Shown: piece by piece, positions 1-7,900 of the stretch
Numbering within the stretch: position 1 is the first letter of the stretch
Layout: the number at the start of each line of letters is the position of its first letter
NCBI GenBank assembly: GCA_032229885.1
Contig: JAVYAJ010000383.1
Span: forward strand, 1 to 13,540
Reading direction: 5' to 3'
Source of the DNA: Anammoximicrobium sp032229885
GTDB taxonomy: Bacteria; Planctomycetota; Planctomycetia; Pirellulales; Pirellulaceae
Length of the DNA: 13,540 nucleotides
The notes under the pieces: generated by a model
The model's input: only the letters and a program-made list of their open reading frames with translations
Databases searched by the model: none
What the model was told of the DNA's origin: nothing
Made by a program: the position numbers and the translations under genes

Positions 1-112
1 CAGCGTCCTCAGCGTCTCTGCGTTTCCAAAACGTATTTTCCTGTAGCCCGGCCAGTTCGCCCGCGCAAGGACGTCGATGAAACGCAGAGACGCAGAGACG
101 CAGAGGACACAG
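1..112. repeat. Dispersed inverted repeat (GCAGAGACGCAGAG type)
   Basis: Positions 1-27 carry CCTCAGCGTCTCTGCGTTTC, and positions 79-112 carry the complementary motif built from GCAGAGAC units (AAACGCAGAGACGCAGAG and a further unit), ending GGACACAGAG. The two arms face each other across about 50 bp, and the right arm holds an extra GCAGAGAC unit. Short elements of this kind occur between genes in many bacterial genomes. No coding function is visible. The left arm starts at the window edge, so the element may extend further left. Confidence 0.6.
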
Positions 113-380
113 AGCTACGGCAAGCACAAGATGTAATCCTTCAACAACGTAACGCTGTCGCTGCCTGAAAACATTGTCAAAAATTTCACGATGTTTGAGG
201 TTAGTAGTTCAGAACAGCACGAGGACCGCATTTCTCCGGAGAATCGGCCCCTTTATCGCCGTTGCAAAGGCGATCGGTTGCAACTGGAGGGGCGACACAA
301 ATGAGACCCGCCCTCGTTTCCCCGTTCGTTCTCGTTTCCCTCTTCCACGCTGGCGTCGGCTCGCGACCAACGCTGGCCCA
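113..380. other. Intergenic stretch without a convincing gene
   Basis: Short open frames exist here but none shows protein-like composition or a family motif. A 47-codon frame from the ATG at 301 has a purine-rich GGAGGGG upstream and a weakly signal-peptide-like start, but it then runs antisense into the 3' end of the neighbouring gene and is not called. A perfect 12-bp palindrome, TTCTCCGGAGAA, lies at 232-243; its role is unknown. Confidence 0.5.
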
Positions 381-401
381 GCGCGCCATTCCACGGCGCG
401 C
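381..401 (-). terminator. Stem-loop just after the two-TM protein gene
   Basis: GCGCGCC (381-387) and GGCGCGC (395-401) form a perfect 7-bp stem with a 7-nt loop, two bases beyond the TAG stop (406-404) of the minus-strand gene. The place and strength fit an RNA 3'-end hairpin. No U-tract follows, so it is not a classical intrinsic terminator and may only protect the transcript end. Confidence 0.35.
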
Positions 402-403
402 CG

Positions 404-979
404 CTAATCCTCGTAGCGGGGCAGGGCGTTCGGGTCCGTCATGAATCCGCGACGCGGATCGAAGTGGTTGTAGTTCGCCACACCCCAGCGGCCGTCGGCT
501 TCTTTGTAGAACGTGACCTCGACATACCGCGGAATCCGGCGATTGGTGATCAGTCCGTCGCGAGTCGTCAGCACGACGACCACATTGAACTCGGCCTTGG
601 CCATCGGCGGTCGTTCATCGGGAAAGACCTCGACGCGGAGGTTGCGTTTGATGTTCACTTCGCTGAAGCGATACAGGCGCAGTTCCGTGTTGGCCTGCTC
701 CCGAATCCGAGGCGCGCGCGAGTAGGCATACTGCAGTGCGCCGTCGATGTCGTTGCGTTCCACCGCCGCGGCGATCTCGTACAACGTCGCCGTCACCTGC
801 TCGCGATCGGTGACGATCCACCGTTCGACGAGCACCGCGGCCACGGTCAGCCCGATGGCCGTGATCGCCGCGGCCAACAGCCAGCGCGATCCCGTGTACA
901 GCCAGCCGCTGGCCAGGATCGCCGTACTCAGCGCGCCGATCAGCAGCAGGGGAAGCGGGTCTTCGGTCAGCCAGATCAT
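404..979 (-). CDS. Two-TM membrane protein with C-terminal soluble domain, unknown function
   Basis: This 191-residue protein was not recognised as a named family. It starts MIWLTEDPLPLLL and has two hydrophobic segments, about residues 9-28 and 33-51, separated by a very short loop, so they should form a membrane hairpin. The remaining ~140 residues are soluble: a helix rich in E/A (EIAAAVERNDIDGALQYAYS), then alternating beta-like stretches (VEVFPDERPPMAKAEFNVVVVL, VEVTFYKEADGRWGVANYNHF). This helix-then-sheet pattern is reminiscent of NTF2-like/SnoaL folds; that is inference from pattern only. The ATG at 979 is preferred because GAGG lies 5 nt upstream; an in-frame ATG at 1051 would add 24 residues that do not look like protein. 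A 253-bp gap separates it from the upstream co-oriented DUF1559 gene, so it probably has its own promoter. Confidence 0.8.
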   Translation of the reverse strand: MIWLTEDPLPLLLIGALSTAILASGWLYTGSRWLLAAAITAIGLTVAAVLVERWIVTDREQVTATLYEIAAAVERNDIDGALQYAYSRAPRIREQANTELRLYRFSEVNIKRNLRVEVFPDERPPMAKAEFNVVVVLTTRDGLITNRRIPRYVEVTFYKEADGRWGVANYNHFDPRRGFMTDPNALPRYED

Positions 980-1232
980 GGGCGCCTCGCATGTCCTGTG
1001 GTCGCCGTTTTCGGGCGTCAATTTCAGCCCGGGTGCGGCCGACTCGGGCAAACTCGTTCGTCGGATGCATTCGATTGCGGCCGCTTTCAGGGTCGCGATC
1101 CCTTGTCAGTGTGGCGATCGAGAGCCGGATGATCAATCCGTGCCCCGTACGAGGGCCGTGTCCAAACACGATTCTGGCAGAGACCGTGGGGACGTTCGAC
1201 GCACGACGTGTCGTGTTCCCAGGGCAGGCCGC

Positions 1233-2201
1233 TCAGGGTGCGTCGATCACTTCGCCGCCGTTGCGCGAGGCGAGCGCCAAAAGGATCTCGGCGGGCGCGG
1301 TCTCGGCGAGGAACCGCACGGCGCCGTCGCACAACAGAGCTTGCACGCCGCCGGGATGATCGGAGAACAGCGAACCGTTGCCGGCGTTGATCCAAGCGTC
1401 GGCGGGCGGAGGGTTGATCGGCCGGACCGTTTGGCCGCCGCTGGGCGCAGCGGGGACACTGACACAGTTTTGGCCGCCGGCCCAGACGCCGCGCAGCGCG
1501 TTGCTCGAACCGGCGACGAAAATGCCGCGTCCGGACAGCTCGCCCACCAGCAGCGTGTGCGACAGGCCATCCAGGATTTCCGCGGCCGTGGTTTGCGTGC
1601 GTTGGCCCGTGCTGATGTTGAGCAGGATGCCGCTGTTGGCCTCGTATGCGGCGCTCGTCGTGGGGTTGCGAAAGCTGGTATGGACGGTCGGGCCGCTGAT
1701 GCCCGCATAATCGATGCAGGCCATGCCTTCGCCGGTTCCCGCGTCCCACGTCCCCGGGTTGATCAGATCCAGCGTGATCCGATCGCCGTCGCGCGTCGCG
1801 TGTCGTCGCGCCGTGCTGGGACATAGAAAGCTCGGTACGTTGGTGGACACGCCTTCGACATTTTCGGGCCCCCACAGGGGCCGACGAAAATCGAGCAGCC
1901 GGTGCGTGGCCGATTCTTCCATCCACTCGAGCAGAAACGCGGGCCAACCCCACGTTTTGTGTCCCACGACGACCAACCGCTGGCCCGGCGGAAAGGCGCC
2001 GAAGGCCGCCAGGTGGTTCTGCATTCCCACACCGATCTGTTTCAGGTTGTTGGCGCATTGGGCGCGCCGCGCCGATTCGCGGGCGCGCTGGACGGCCGGC
2101 AGCAGCAGGGCCAGGAGGATTCCCATGATCGCGATCACGACCAACAATTCGACCAACGTAAAGCCGGCGGCTTGACTCGGACGGGCGCTGCGCGAAATCA
2201 T
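1233..2201 (-). CDS. DUF1559 domain protein with type IV prepilin-like N-terminus
   Basis: The N-terminus is a class III (prepilin-type) signal: a basic leader ending in glycine, then FTLVELLVVIAIMGILLALLLPAVQ, with cleavage expected between G and F and glutamate at mature position 5. The helix continues into RARESARRAQCANNLKQIGVGMQNH, the usual start of the DUF1559 (SBP_bac_10) domain. Near the C-terminus is HPGGVQALLCDG, exactly the H-x9-DG motif that defines these proteins, so the protein is full length. Such proteins are thought to be exported, pseudopilin-like cell-envelope components; their function is not established. The ATG at 2201 gives a normal 13-residue leader but has only a distant GAGG. 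The ATG at 2303 has GAGG nine bases upstream and would give a 47-residue leader, so the start is uncertain. It is divergent from the lipoprotein gene at 2396. Confidence 0.93.
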   Translation of the reverse strand: MISRSARPSQAAGFTLVELLVVIAIMGILLALLLPAVQRARESARRAQCANNLKQIGVGMQNHLAAFGAFPPGQRLVVVGHKTWGWPAFLLEWMEESATHRLLDFRRPLWGPENVEGVSTNVPSFLCPSTARRHATRDGDRITLDLINPGTWDAGTGEGMACIDYAGISGPTVHTSFRNPTTSAAYEANSGILLNISTGQRTQTTAAEILDGLSHTLLVGELSGRGIFVAGSSNALRGVWAGGQNCVSVPAAPSGGQTVRPINPPPADAWINAGNGSLFSDHPGGVQALLCDGAVRFLAETAPAEILLALASRNGGEVIDAP

Positions 2202-2395
2202 GGACTGCCAGCGCCTCGCCGCGCCCGGGCGTCGCACAGGCCTTGATTCGCCCGCGGCCAAACACCGGGCGGTTGGTTCTACGATAGACTTGAGGGACCG
2301 CATCGTAGGGATCCTCGCAGATCTACCGGCATTGTCGTGCGTCGCAGGTCTTTCGTAAAGCGTTTTGGGCCGAGTTTTTCGAAAGCGATGCGTCT

Positions 2396-2839
2396 ATGAG
2401 ACGCCACAGACTATTCCGTCGCGCACACGTGCGGATCATCGCAGCCGCGCTGGTCCTGTTGGCCGGCTGTCGCGAGACGCGGCCGACGACGTATCCGGTG
2501 AGCGGCCGCCTGACGCGCGGCGGCCGCCCGCTGGCGCACGCCGATTTGCGGTTCTACGAGACGGACGGCCAAGCGTCGCCAATGGCGCGCCCTTATGCGA
2601 CAACCGACGCGGACGGGCGTTTTGTCGTCTCGACGTTCGGCATGAACGACGGGGCTCCGGCCGGCCAATACCAAGTCTCGCTCTCGTGGAAAGGCGAGCT
2701 GCCGGGCGTTCCGCCCGACCAGCGCGACGCCTGGCCCGAGCGGCTGCCGAGCCGCTATGCGGATGCGGCCACGTCGGGCATCCGAGTTCGCGTGACGCCG
2801 GGCGATAATGCGCTGGCCGCCATCGAGCTGGCTCCGTGA
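2396..2839 (+). CDS. Small lipoprotein with carboxypeptidase-regulatory-like domain
   Basis: The 147-residue product has a lipoprotein signal: arginine-rich n-region, hydrophobic IIAAALVLLAGC, lipobox LLAGC with Cys25 as the predicted lipidated residue. The mature part opens YPVSGRLTRGGRPLAHADLRFY, then YATTDADGRFVVSTFG and GQYQVSLSWKG, the pattern of a beta-sandwich CarboxypepD_reg-like/transthyretin-like domain (~residues 33-110). Planctomycetes encode many such small lipoproteins, often next to DUF1559 genes, as here, although usually in the same direction; here the two are divergent. The role is unknown; a surface structural or binding role is inference. The ATG at 2396 has only a weak GAAAG upstream. 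Confidence 0.85.
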   Translation: MRRHRLFRRAHVRIIAAALVLLAGCRETRPTTYPVSGRLTRGGRPLAHADLRFYETDGQASPMARPYATTDADGRFVVSTFGMNDGAPAGQYQVSLSWKGELPGVPPDQRDAWPERLPSRYADAATSGIRVRVTPGDNALAAIELAP

Positions 2840-3199
2840 CGCGGAGTCGAGCCGCGGCCGTCGGCAGCAATCGACGCGATGATCGTACGCACGCCGGCCG
2901 CTCGGATCCGACTGCTAGCTTGCAGGCGTCCCGCTCTATTTTGCCCGGTCGTTGCAAGCGATGGCCCGCTGGTTCTGCGTGAGGCGATTATTCGATTCCG
3001 GCTCGATGCTGCCCTTCCTTTCTGCTCCCGCGCTGATAAGATTGGCTGTTCCTCAGGTTTGCCGGCTCTGGTCGGAGAAAAAACAGCTCGTAGCGAGTAG
3101 AAAAACGTCCGAGTGTGCCTGCTCGAAATTGCAGGGCATTATCCGCGACCCGGCAGCTCAAACGGCGCGCCGCGGAATCAGTTGTCTCGGGAGGTACAC
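2840..3199 (+). other. 360-bp intergenic region upstream of the nitronate monooxygenase gene
   Basis: No credible gene was found; a 73-codon frame at 2879-3100 has no family features. The stretch presumably holds the promoter of the nitronate monooxygenase gene. A weak inverted repeat, GCTTGCA / TGCAAGC, lies around 2918-2960. No clear terminator for the lipoprotein gene and no clear -35/-10 pair could be assigned. Confidence 0.4.
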
Positions 3200-4687
3200 G
3201 TGGATCACGAGTTTCCGGCGATCATTCAGGGCGGTATGGGAGTCGCTGTGTCCGGTTGGCGGCTGGCGCGCGCAGTGGCTCGAACCGGACAACTGGGCGT
3301 CGTATCCGGAACCGGGCTGGACTTGGTGATGACCCGCCGCCTGCAACAGGGCGATCCGGGCGGCCACGTGCGGCGGGCGCTGAGCATGTTTCCGTTTGGC
3401 GCCGTCGCCGAGCGCATCGTCGAGCGGTACTATGTCGCCGGCGGAAAGGCGGCTGACCGACCGTTCCGTGCCAAACCCATGCTGACCGCGCAACCGAGCC
3501 GTACGCTCGAAGAATTGCTGGTTGCCAGCAACTTTGTCGAGGTCTTTCTGGCCAAAGACGACCACGATGGTCCGGTCGGCGTGAATTACCTGGAAAAGAT
3601 CCAAGTGCCCCTCCTGCCGTCGCTGTACGGCGCCATGCTGGCCGGCGTGGACTATGTGTTGATGGGCGCGGGGATCCCGAAAGCCGTCCCGGGGATTCTC
3701 GACCGCTTGGCCCGCGGCGAGCCTGTGCAGCAGAAGCTGGCCGTCGAGGGCGCGCTGCCCGGCGAGGAATTTGCAACGCACTTCGATCCCGTGGCGTTCA
3801 CGGACGGTCAACTGCCGGGCATTGAACGCCCCAAGTTCCTGGCGATCATTGCGTCGGCGACGCTCGGCGTCATGCTGGCGCGACGATCCGACGGGCGGGT
3901 CGATGGATTCGTCGTCGAGGGCTTTCAGGCGGGCGGGCACAACGCGCCACCCCGCGGCCCCATGCAGTTGAACGAGACGGGCGAGCCGATCTACGGCGAA
4001 CGAGACATCGCCGATCTGCAGGCGATTCGCGCGCTCGGGCTGCCCTTCTGGCTTGCCGGCGGATACGCGACGCCCCAGCGTTTCGCGATCGCGCTCGAGT
4101 CCGGCGCAAAGGGCGTGCAGATCGGGACCGCGTTCGCGTTCTGCGACGAGTCCGACCTCGACCCAGAGTTGAAGACACAGGTCCTGAAGTCCAGCTTGGC
4201 CGACGAAGCGCACGTGGTCACCGATCCGCTGGCCTCGCCGACAGGCTTTCCCTTCAAAGTGTTCCAAATGCCGGGCACGCTGTCCGAACAGTCGGTCTAC
4301 GAAGAGCGTACCCGCCGTTGCGACTTGGGCTACCTGCGCCAGGCATACCGCACCGAAGACGGAAAGGTGGGCTGGCGCTGTCCGGCCGAACCCGTCGACG
4401 ATTACGTCAAGAAGGGCGGCCAGTTGAGCGATACGGTGGGACGCAAATGCCTGTGCAACGCGCTGCTGGCCAACATCGGCCTAGGCCAATTTCAACCCGA
4501 AGGCGTGACCGAGAAACCGTTGCTCACCTCGGGCGACGACGTCGTCCACATCGCTCGATTTCTGCGGCCCGATTCGCTATCGTACCGAGCGATTGACGTG
4601 ATTCGTCAGATTCTTCCCGAGACGCCAGACCCCGACGCCGATTCTGCGGCAGCGAAAGCGCGGCGACATCCGGCGCCGATCGTCTGA
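3200..4687 (+). CDS. Nitronate monooxygenase family FMN-dependent enzyme (2-nitropropane dioxygenase-like)
   Basis: This 495-residue TIM-barrel flavoenzyme has family hallmarks in order: PAIIQGGMGVAVSG (residues 6-19, strand 1 and the flavin-binding start), GVVSGTGLD, VEGFQAGGHNAPPRGP with the conserved GGH (His247, the position of the catalytic base in characterised nitronate monooxygenases), and the FMN-phosphate segments LAGGYATP (from residue 285) and GVQIGTAFAFC (from residue 305). Family members oxidise alkyl nitronates or act as related enoyl reductases; the exact substrate cannot be read here. The protein is longer than short NMOs (~330 residues) because of a C-terminal segment (about residues 350-495) with several cysteines. 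The GTG at 3200 is chosen because GGGAGG precedes it by five bases; a GTG at 3113 would add 29 atypical residues. It has no co-directional neighbour nearby and is probably monocistronic. Confidence 0.92.
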   Translation: MDHEFPAIIQGGMGVAVSGWRLARAVARTGQLGVVSGTGLDLVMTRRLQQGDPGGHVRRALSMFPFGAVAERIVERYYVAGGKAADRPFRAKPMLTAQPSRTLEELLVASNFVEVFLAKDDHDGPVGVNYLEKIQVPLLPSLYGAMLAGVDYVLMGAGIPKAVPGILDRLARGEPVQQKLAVEGALPGEEFATHFDPVAFTDGQLPGIERPKFLAIIASATLGVMLARRSDGRVDGFVVEGFQAGGHNAPPRGPMQLNETGEPIYGERDIADLQAIRALGLPFWLAGGYATPQRFAIALESGAKGVQIGTAFAFCDESDLDPELKTQVLKSSLADEAHVVTDPLASPTGFPFKVFQMPGTLSEQSVYEERTRRCDLGYLRQAYRTEDGKVGWRCPAEPVDDYVKKGGQLSDTVGRKCLCNALLANIGLGQFQPEGVTEKPLLTSGDDVVHIARFLRPDSLSYRAIDVIRQILPETPDPDADSAAAKARRHPAPIV

Positions 4688-4752
4688 CGGTGATCGTTCA
4701 GCGGTGATCGTTCAGCGGTGATCGTTCGGTAGCGATCGTTTGGCGGTGATGG
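4688..4752. repeat. 14-bp tandem repeat directly after the nitronate monooxygenase stop
   Basis: CGGTGATCGTTCAG occurs at 4688-4701 and 4702-4715 exactly, then as CGGTGATCGTTCGG (4716-4729) and a diverged TAGCGATCGTTTGG (4730-4743), with a partial fifth unit CGGTGATGG. The array begins at the first base after the TGA codon. Each unit contains GATCG. It is a minisatellite-like array with no coding role; whether it affects transcript ends is unknown. Confidence 0.85.
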
Positions 4753-4884
4753 CGCGGCTGCGAGGCGCAAGCCGCAGCCAGCGAGGCCGGCCCGTGGTCC
4801 TACCCTGGCGCTGGCGCGGTCAATTTCTTCAACGACTACCACTTCAACGGTTGCCCGTTTGAGCGCAGATAGGCGCTGGTTCCG

Positions 4885-4945
4885 TTTGGCCGAAGGCCTC
4901 CGCTCACCGTAGCCTGGGGCAACGCCCCAGGACGGGCTTTCCCGT
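4885..4945. repeat. Composite hairpin repeat (GGCC-GAA-GGCC plus CCTGGGGC-AAC-GCCCCAGG)
   Basis: Three stem-loops lie in series: GGCC-GAA-GGCC (4888-4898), a perfect 8-bp stem CCTGGGGC/GCCCCAGG with AAC loop (4913-4931), and ACGGG-CTTT-CCCGT (4932-4945). The first two, with the spacer TCCGCTCACCGTAG between them, recur in inverted orientation at 10711-10756 with only about two differences. On the minus strand the block lies 35-95 bases after the ATPase stop codon, so it may end or protect the operon transcript, but its recurrence shows it is a dispersed element. It lies between the 3' ends of two converging transcription units. Confidence 0.75.
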
Positions 4946-4980
4946 AGATCACGCTTTGTTCGTGCGCGTATCCCAGCCTG

Positions 4981-7900
4981 CTACAAGCGTGCGTCGTCGT
5001 CCTCCCACCACCGCGCTTTGAAGTTGCTCGCCTGGGTCGATCCGGCAAACGCTTCCTGACAATCGTCGTCGGCCAGACGCAGTTCATCAACGGCGTCCCA
5101 CGCCGACGCATCCTCGTCGGACTCGTCTTGTTCGTCATCGGCCGTCAGCCATTGGCTGCGATCCGGAACGTCTTCTTCGTCCAGTTCTTCGTCCAGTTCG
5201 TCGTCCTGCGGCGCGTCCTCGTCGGCAAGAGCTTCGTCGTCCTCTGCGCCCTCGCCTGCGCTGATCTCGTCCGCGCTGGTTTCATCCGCGCTGGTTTCCA
5301 TGGGGGCTTCGGCCAAGGCCGGTTCCGCGGCCGGTTCCGGCAACGGCTCGTCGATCGGGTCGGCCGGCGGATCCGGCTCTTCCGTCTCGACGTTCGGCGG
5401 CTCGGGCTCGAGCGCGCCTGGAGCGGTCGCCGCGGATTGGACCGTGATCGGCTCGTCGTACCAATCGAAAGCGTCCACCCCGTTGCGGATGGGCAGCAAA
5501 CGCACCTCGACGCCGGCGGCCTCGAAGATCCGAATGATGTGCTGATGGCAGGTGAACATCAGCATTTGATGGCCGCTGGCGGCAAAATCGCGCAGTACGG
5601 CGGCGGCGGCCCGGGCGCGGCGGAGGTCGAAGTTCACCATCACGTCGTCCAGGACCAGCGGTAGGATCGCCCCCCGTCGCGAGTAGGCGGCGCACAGGGC
5701 CAGCCGCAAGCTCAGGAACACGGCCTCGCGTGTGCCTTGGCTGAGCAGGTCGAGCGAGATCGGTTGACCCTTTGCGTCGTCGACGCGCAGCGCATCGGAA
5801 CTGAGCGGCGTCCAGATCCGCACATACTTGCCCTCGGTAAAGCGTTCCAGATACTGGGACGCCTCGGCCAGCGTTTCCGGCTGACGTTCGGTCTCGTAGA
5901 TCTGCCGGATCGCCTCGAGCATCAGCGCGGTGACCGCCAGCACGCGCCAGCGGCGGACGGCGCGTTGGATCCGCTCGTCGACGCATCCCAGTTGCAGCCG
6001 AGCCTCGGACAGTTGTCGATCCTCGGCCAGCGTCTTCATCTCGTGGTTCATCTCGCCGCGGCTCTGGTGCAAATGGTTCAGGCGGCTCTGAGCGTCCTGC
6101 AACCGGGCGGCCAGGCGGTCCGAGTACTGGTCCAGTCTGTCCCCGCCATGCGTCTGCAACACTTCGCCCACGGCCTCTTCGGGGCATTGGGCGCCGATGG
6201 CCAGCGCGATCCGCTCGTCGAGCTCGGTCAGTTCGAGCGTCAGCTCTTCGATCCGCTCCTGACGCGCCGCCTCGCTGCGCAGCTCGGCCTCGTCCGCCGC
6301 GCGGGCCTGCTTCAACAGCAGCGATCGCTGGCGCGTCAGTTCGCGCAGTTTGAGCGCCTGCTCGCGGAACACTTTTTTGAGATCGCGGTGCGCCAGCTTG
6401 ATCTGCCTTCGCCGCTCGATCCATTGCTTCTGCTCGGTCATCACGGCCGCCAACTGGCGGAGCTGGGTGCGCGGGTCGTCGCTGGCTGGCGTCAGGCGGA
6501 CTTCGGCCAGCAGTTGCGCAACCCGCTCGCTGACCGTCGCCAGGTCGTAGCGGCGATCGCGCAGTTCGTCGCGACGCGTTTGCAGTCGCTGGGCGATCTG
6601 CAACGCCTGGTCGCTGCCGTCGGAGAATTGCTGGATATGTTCGGGCTGGAACGATTCGGGCAACTTCAACGAGCGCAGCGCGTCGCGCCATCGCTGTTGG
6701 GCCTCGCGGACTTCGGCCGCCGCCCGCTCGGCCTTGTCCTTGCCCGCCTCGGACTGGGCCGCCGCCGTTTGGACCTTGGCGTCCAGGGGCGTCAGCGCTT
6801 CCAATTTTTTGACATAGGCCTCGGCTGCCGCGAGCCGCGCGTCCAGCGGGCCGCCACCGGGCGGCAACTGGGCGTCCAGCTCGTCGCGTTCCTCTTTCAG
6901 CGTCCGCAACTGACCCTTTACCTTGTCCATCTGCCGCAGGCAGGCCTCCAGGTCGCGGCTCATCGCGCCTTCGAGCAGCACCTTGGTGGCCACGGCGATC
7001 AGCCAGCAGGCGAAGCCCAGGATGGTGATGATCCAACCCAGCTTGGCCACCGGCTCCCAGAAGATCGAGGCCAGGATCAGCATCACGCCCAACACGAACG
7101 GGACGCCGCACCAGAACAGGGTCGATACCGGCAAGATCTGCTCGGCCATCAGCTCGCGGCGATCTTCGTCCAGCTCGTGGCGATGCCGCTGGAGCTTGTC
7201 CAGCCGTTCTTCGACCTGCAGCCGACGGCGCAGCCGGGTAACCCGGCTGCCCGCTTTTTCCAGCGCTTTGTCCAGTTGCGTTTCGCCCGTTTCCGCCAGT
7301 TCAGCGACCAATTGGTCTTGGATGTCCTGGGCTTCGCGGTGGATGGCTTCGCGGTCGGCCTTGGTCGCGGCCAGGCGATCGTTGGCTTCGCGCAAGGCCC
7401 GCGCGGGGCCGCGCAGCGTGGCGGCGGTGCGCTGGGACAGGTCGGGCGTCAGTTCGGGCAGGTCGTCGACCGACAGGCCGAGCTTTTCCCACTTGACCCG
7501 CAGCGTTTCATCCAGGTCGGTGATCTCGTCGTGCAGGTGCTTGACTTGGCTCTCGAGCGATTCGATCCACGGGCCGTGCTCGCAGATCGCCTCGATCCGC
7601 GCGGCGTGCGTCCACAGCGGGCGATTGATCGGCTGTGCGGCCGCTTCCTCGACGAGCGCCCGGCGTTTGCGCTGCAACTGGTCGACCTGCTGACGCGTGG
7701 CGCCGATCTGGATGTTCAATTCGTCCAACCGCGGAATGACACGTTCGGGCAACTCGACGGGCTCGCCCAGCTCGGCCAACTCGCCGCGCACCGCGAGGCG
7801 GCGGACCCAGGGTTCACGGACCTGCAAAGCCGCCTCGACGGCCCGCGACTCGCGTTCCATTCGTTCGAGGCCGTCCTCCAGTCGGGTGACTTCGTCCTGC

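Noticed and set aside
301..444. 47-codon frame with GGAGGGG upstream and a weakly signal-like start
   Set aside because: Very short, ends antisense inside the neighbouring gene, and no family was recognised.
747..1826. 359-codon plus-strand frame
   Set aside because: It crosses two minus-strand genes and their intergenic gap and shows no protein-family features.
1087..2265. 392-codon minus-strand frame overlapping the DUF1559 gene
   Set aside because: Shadow frame; the prepilin signal and H-x9-DG motif lie in the other frame.
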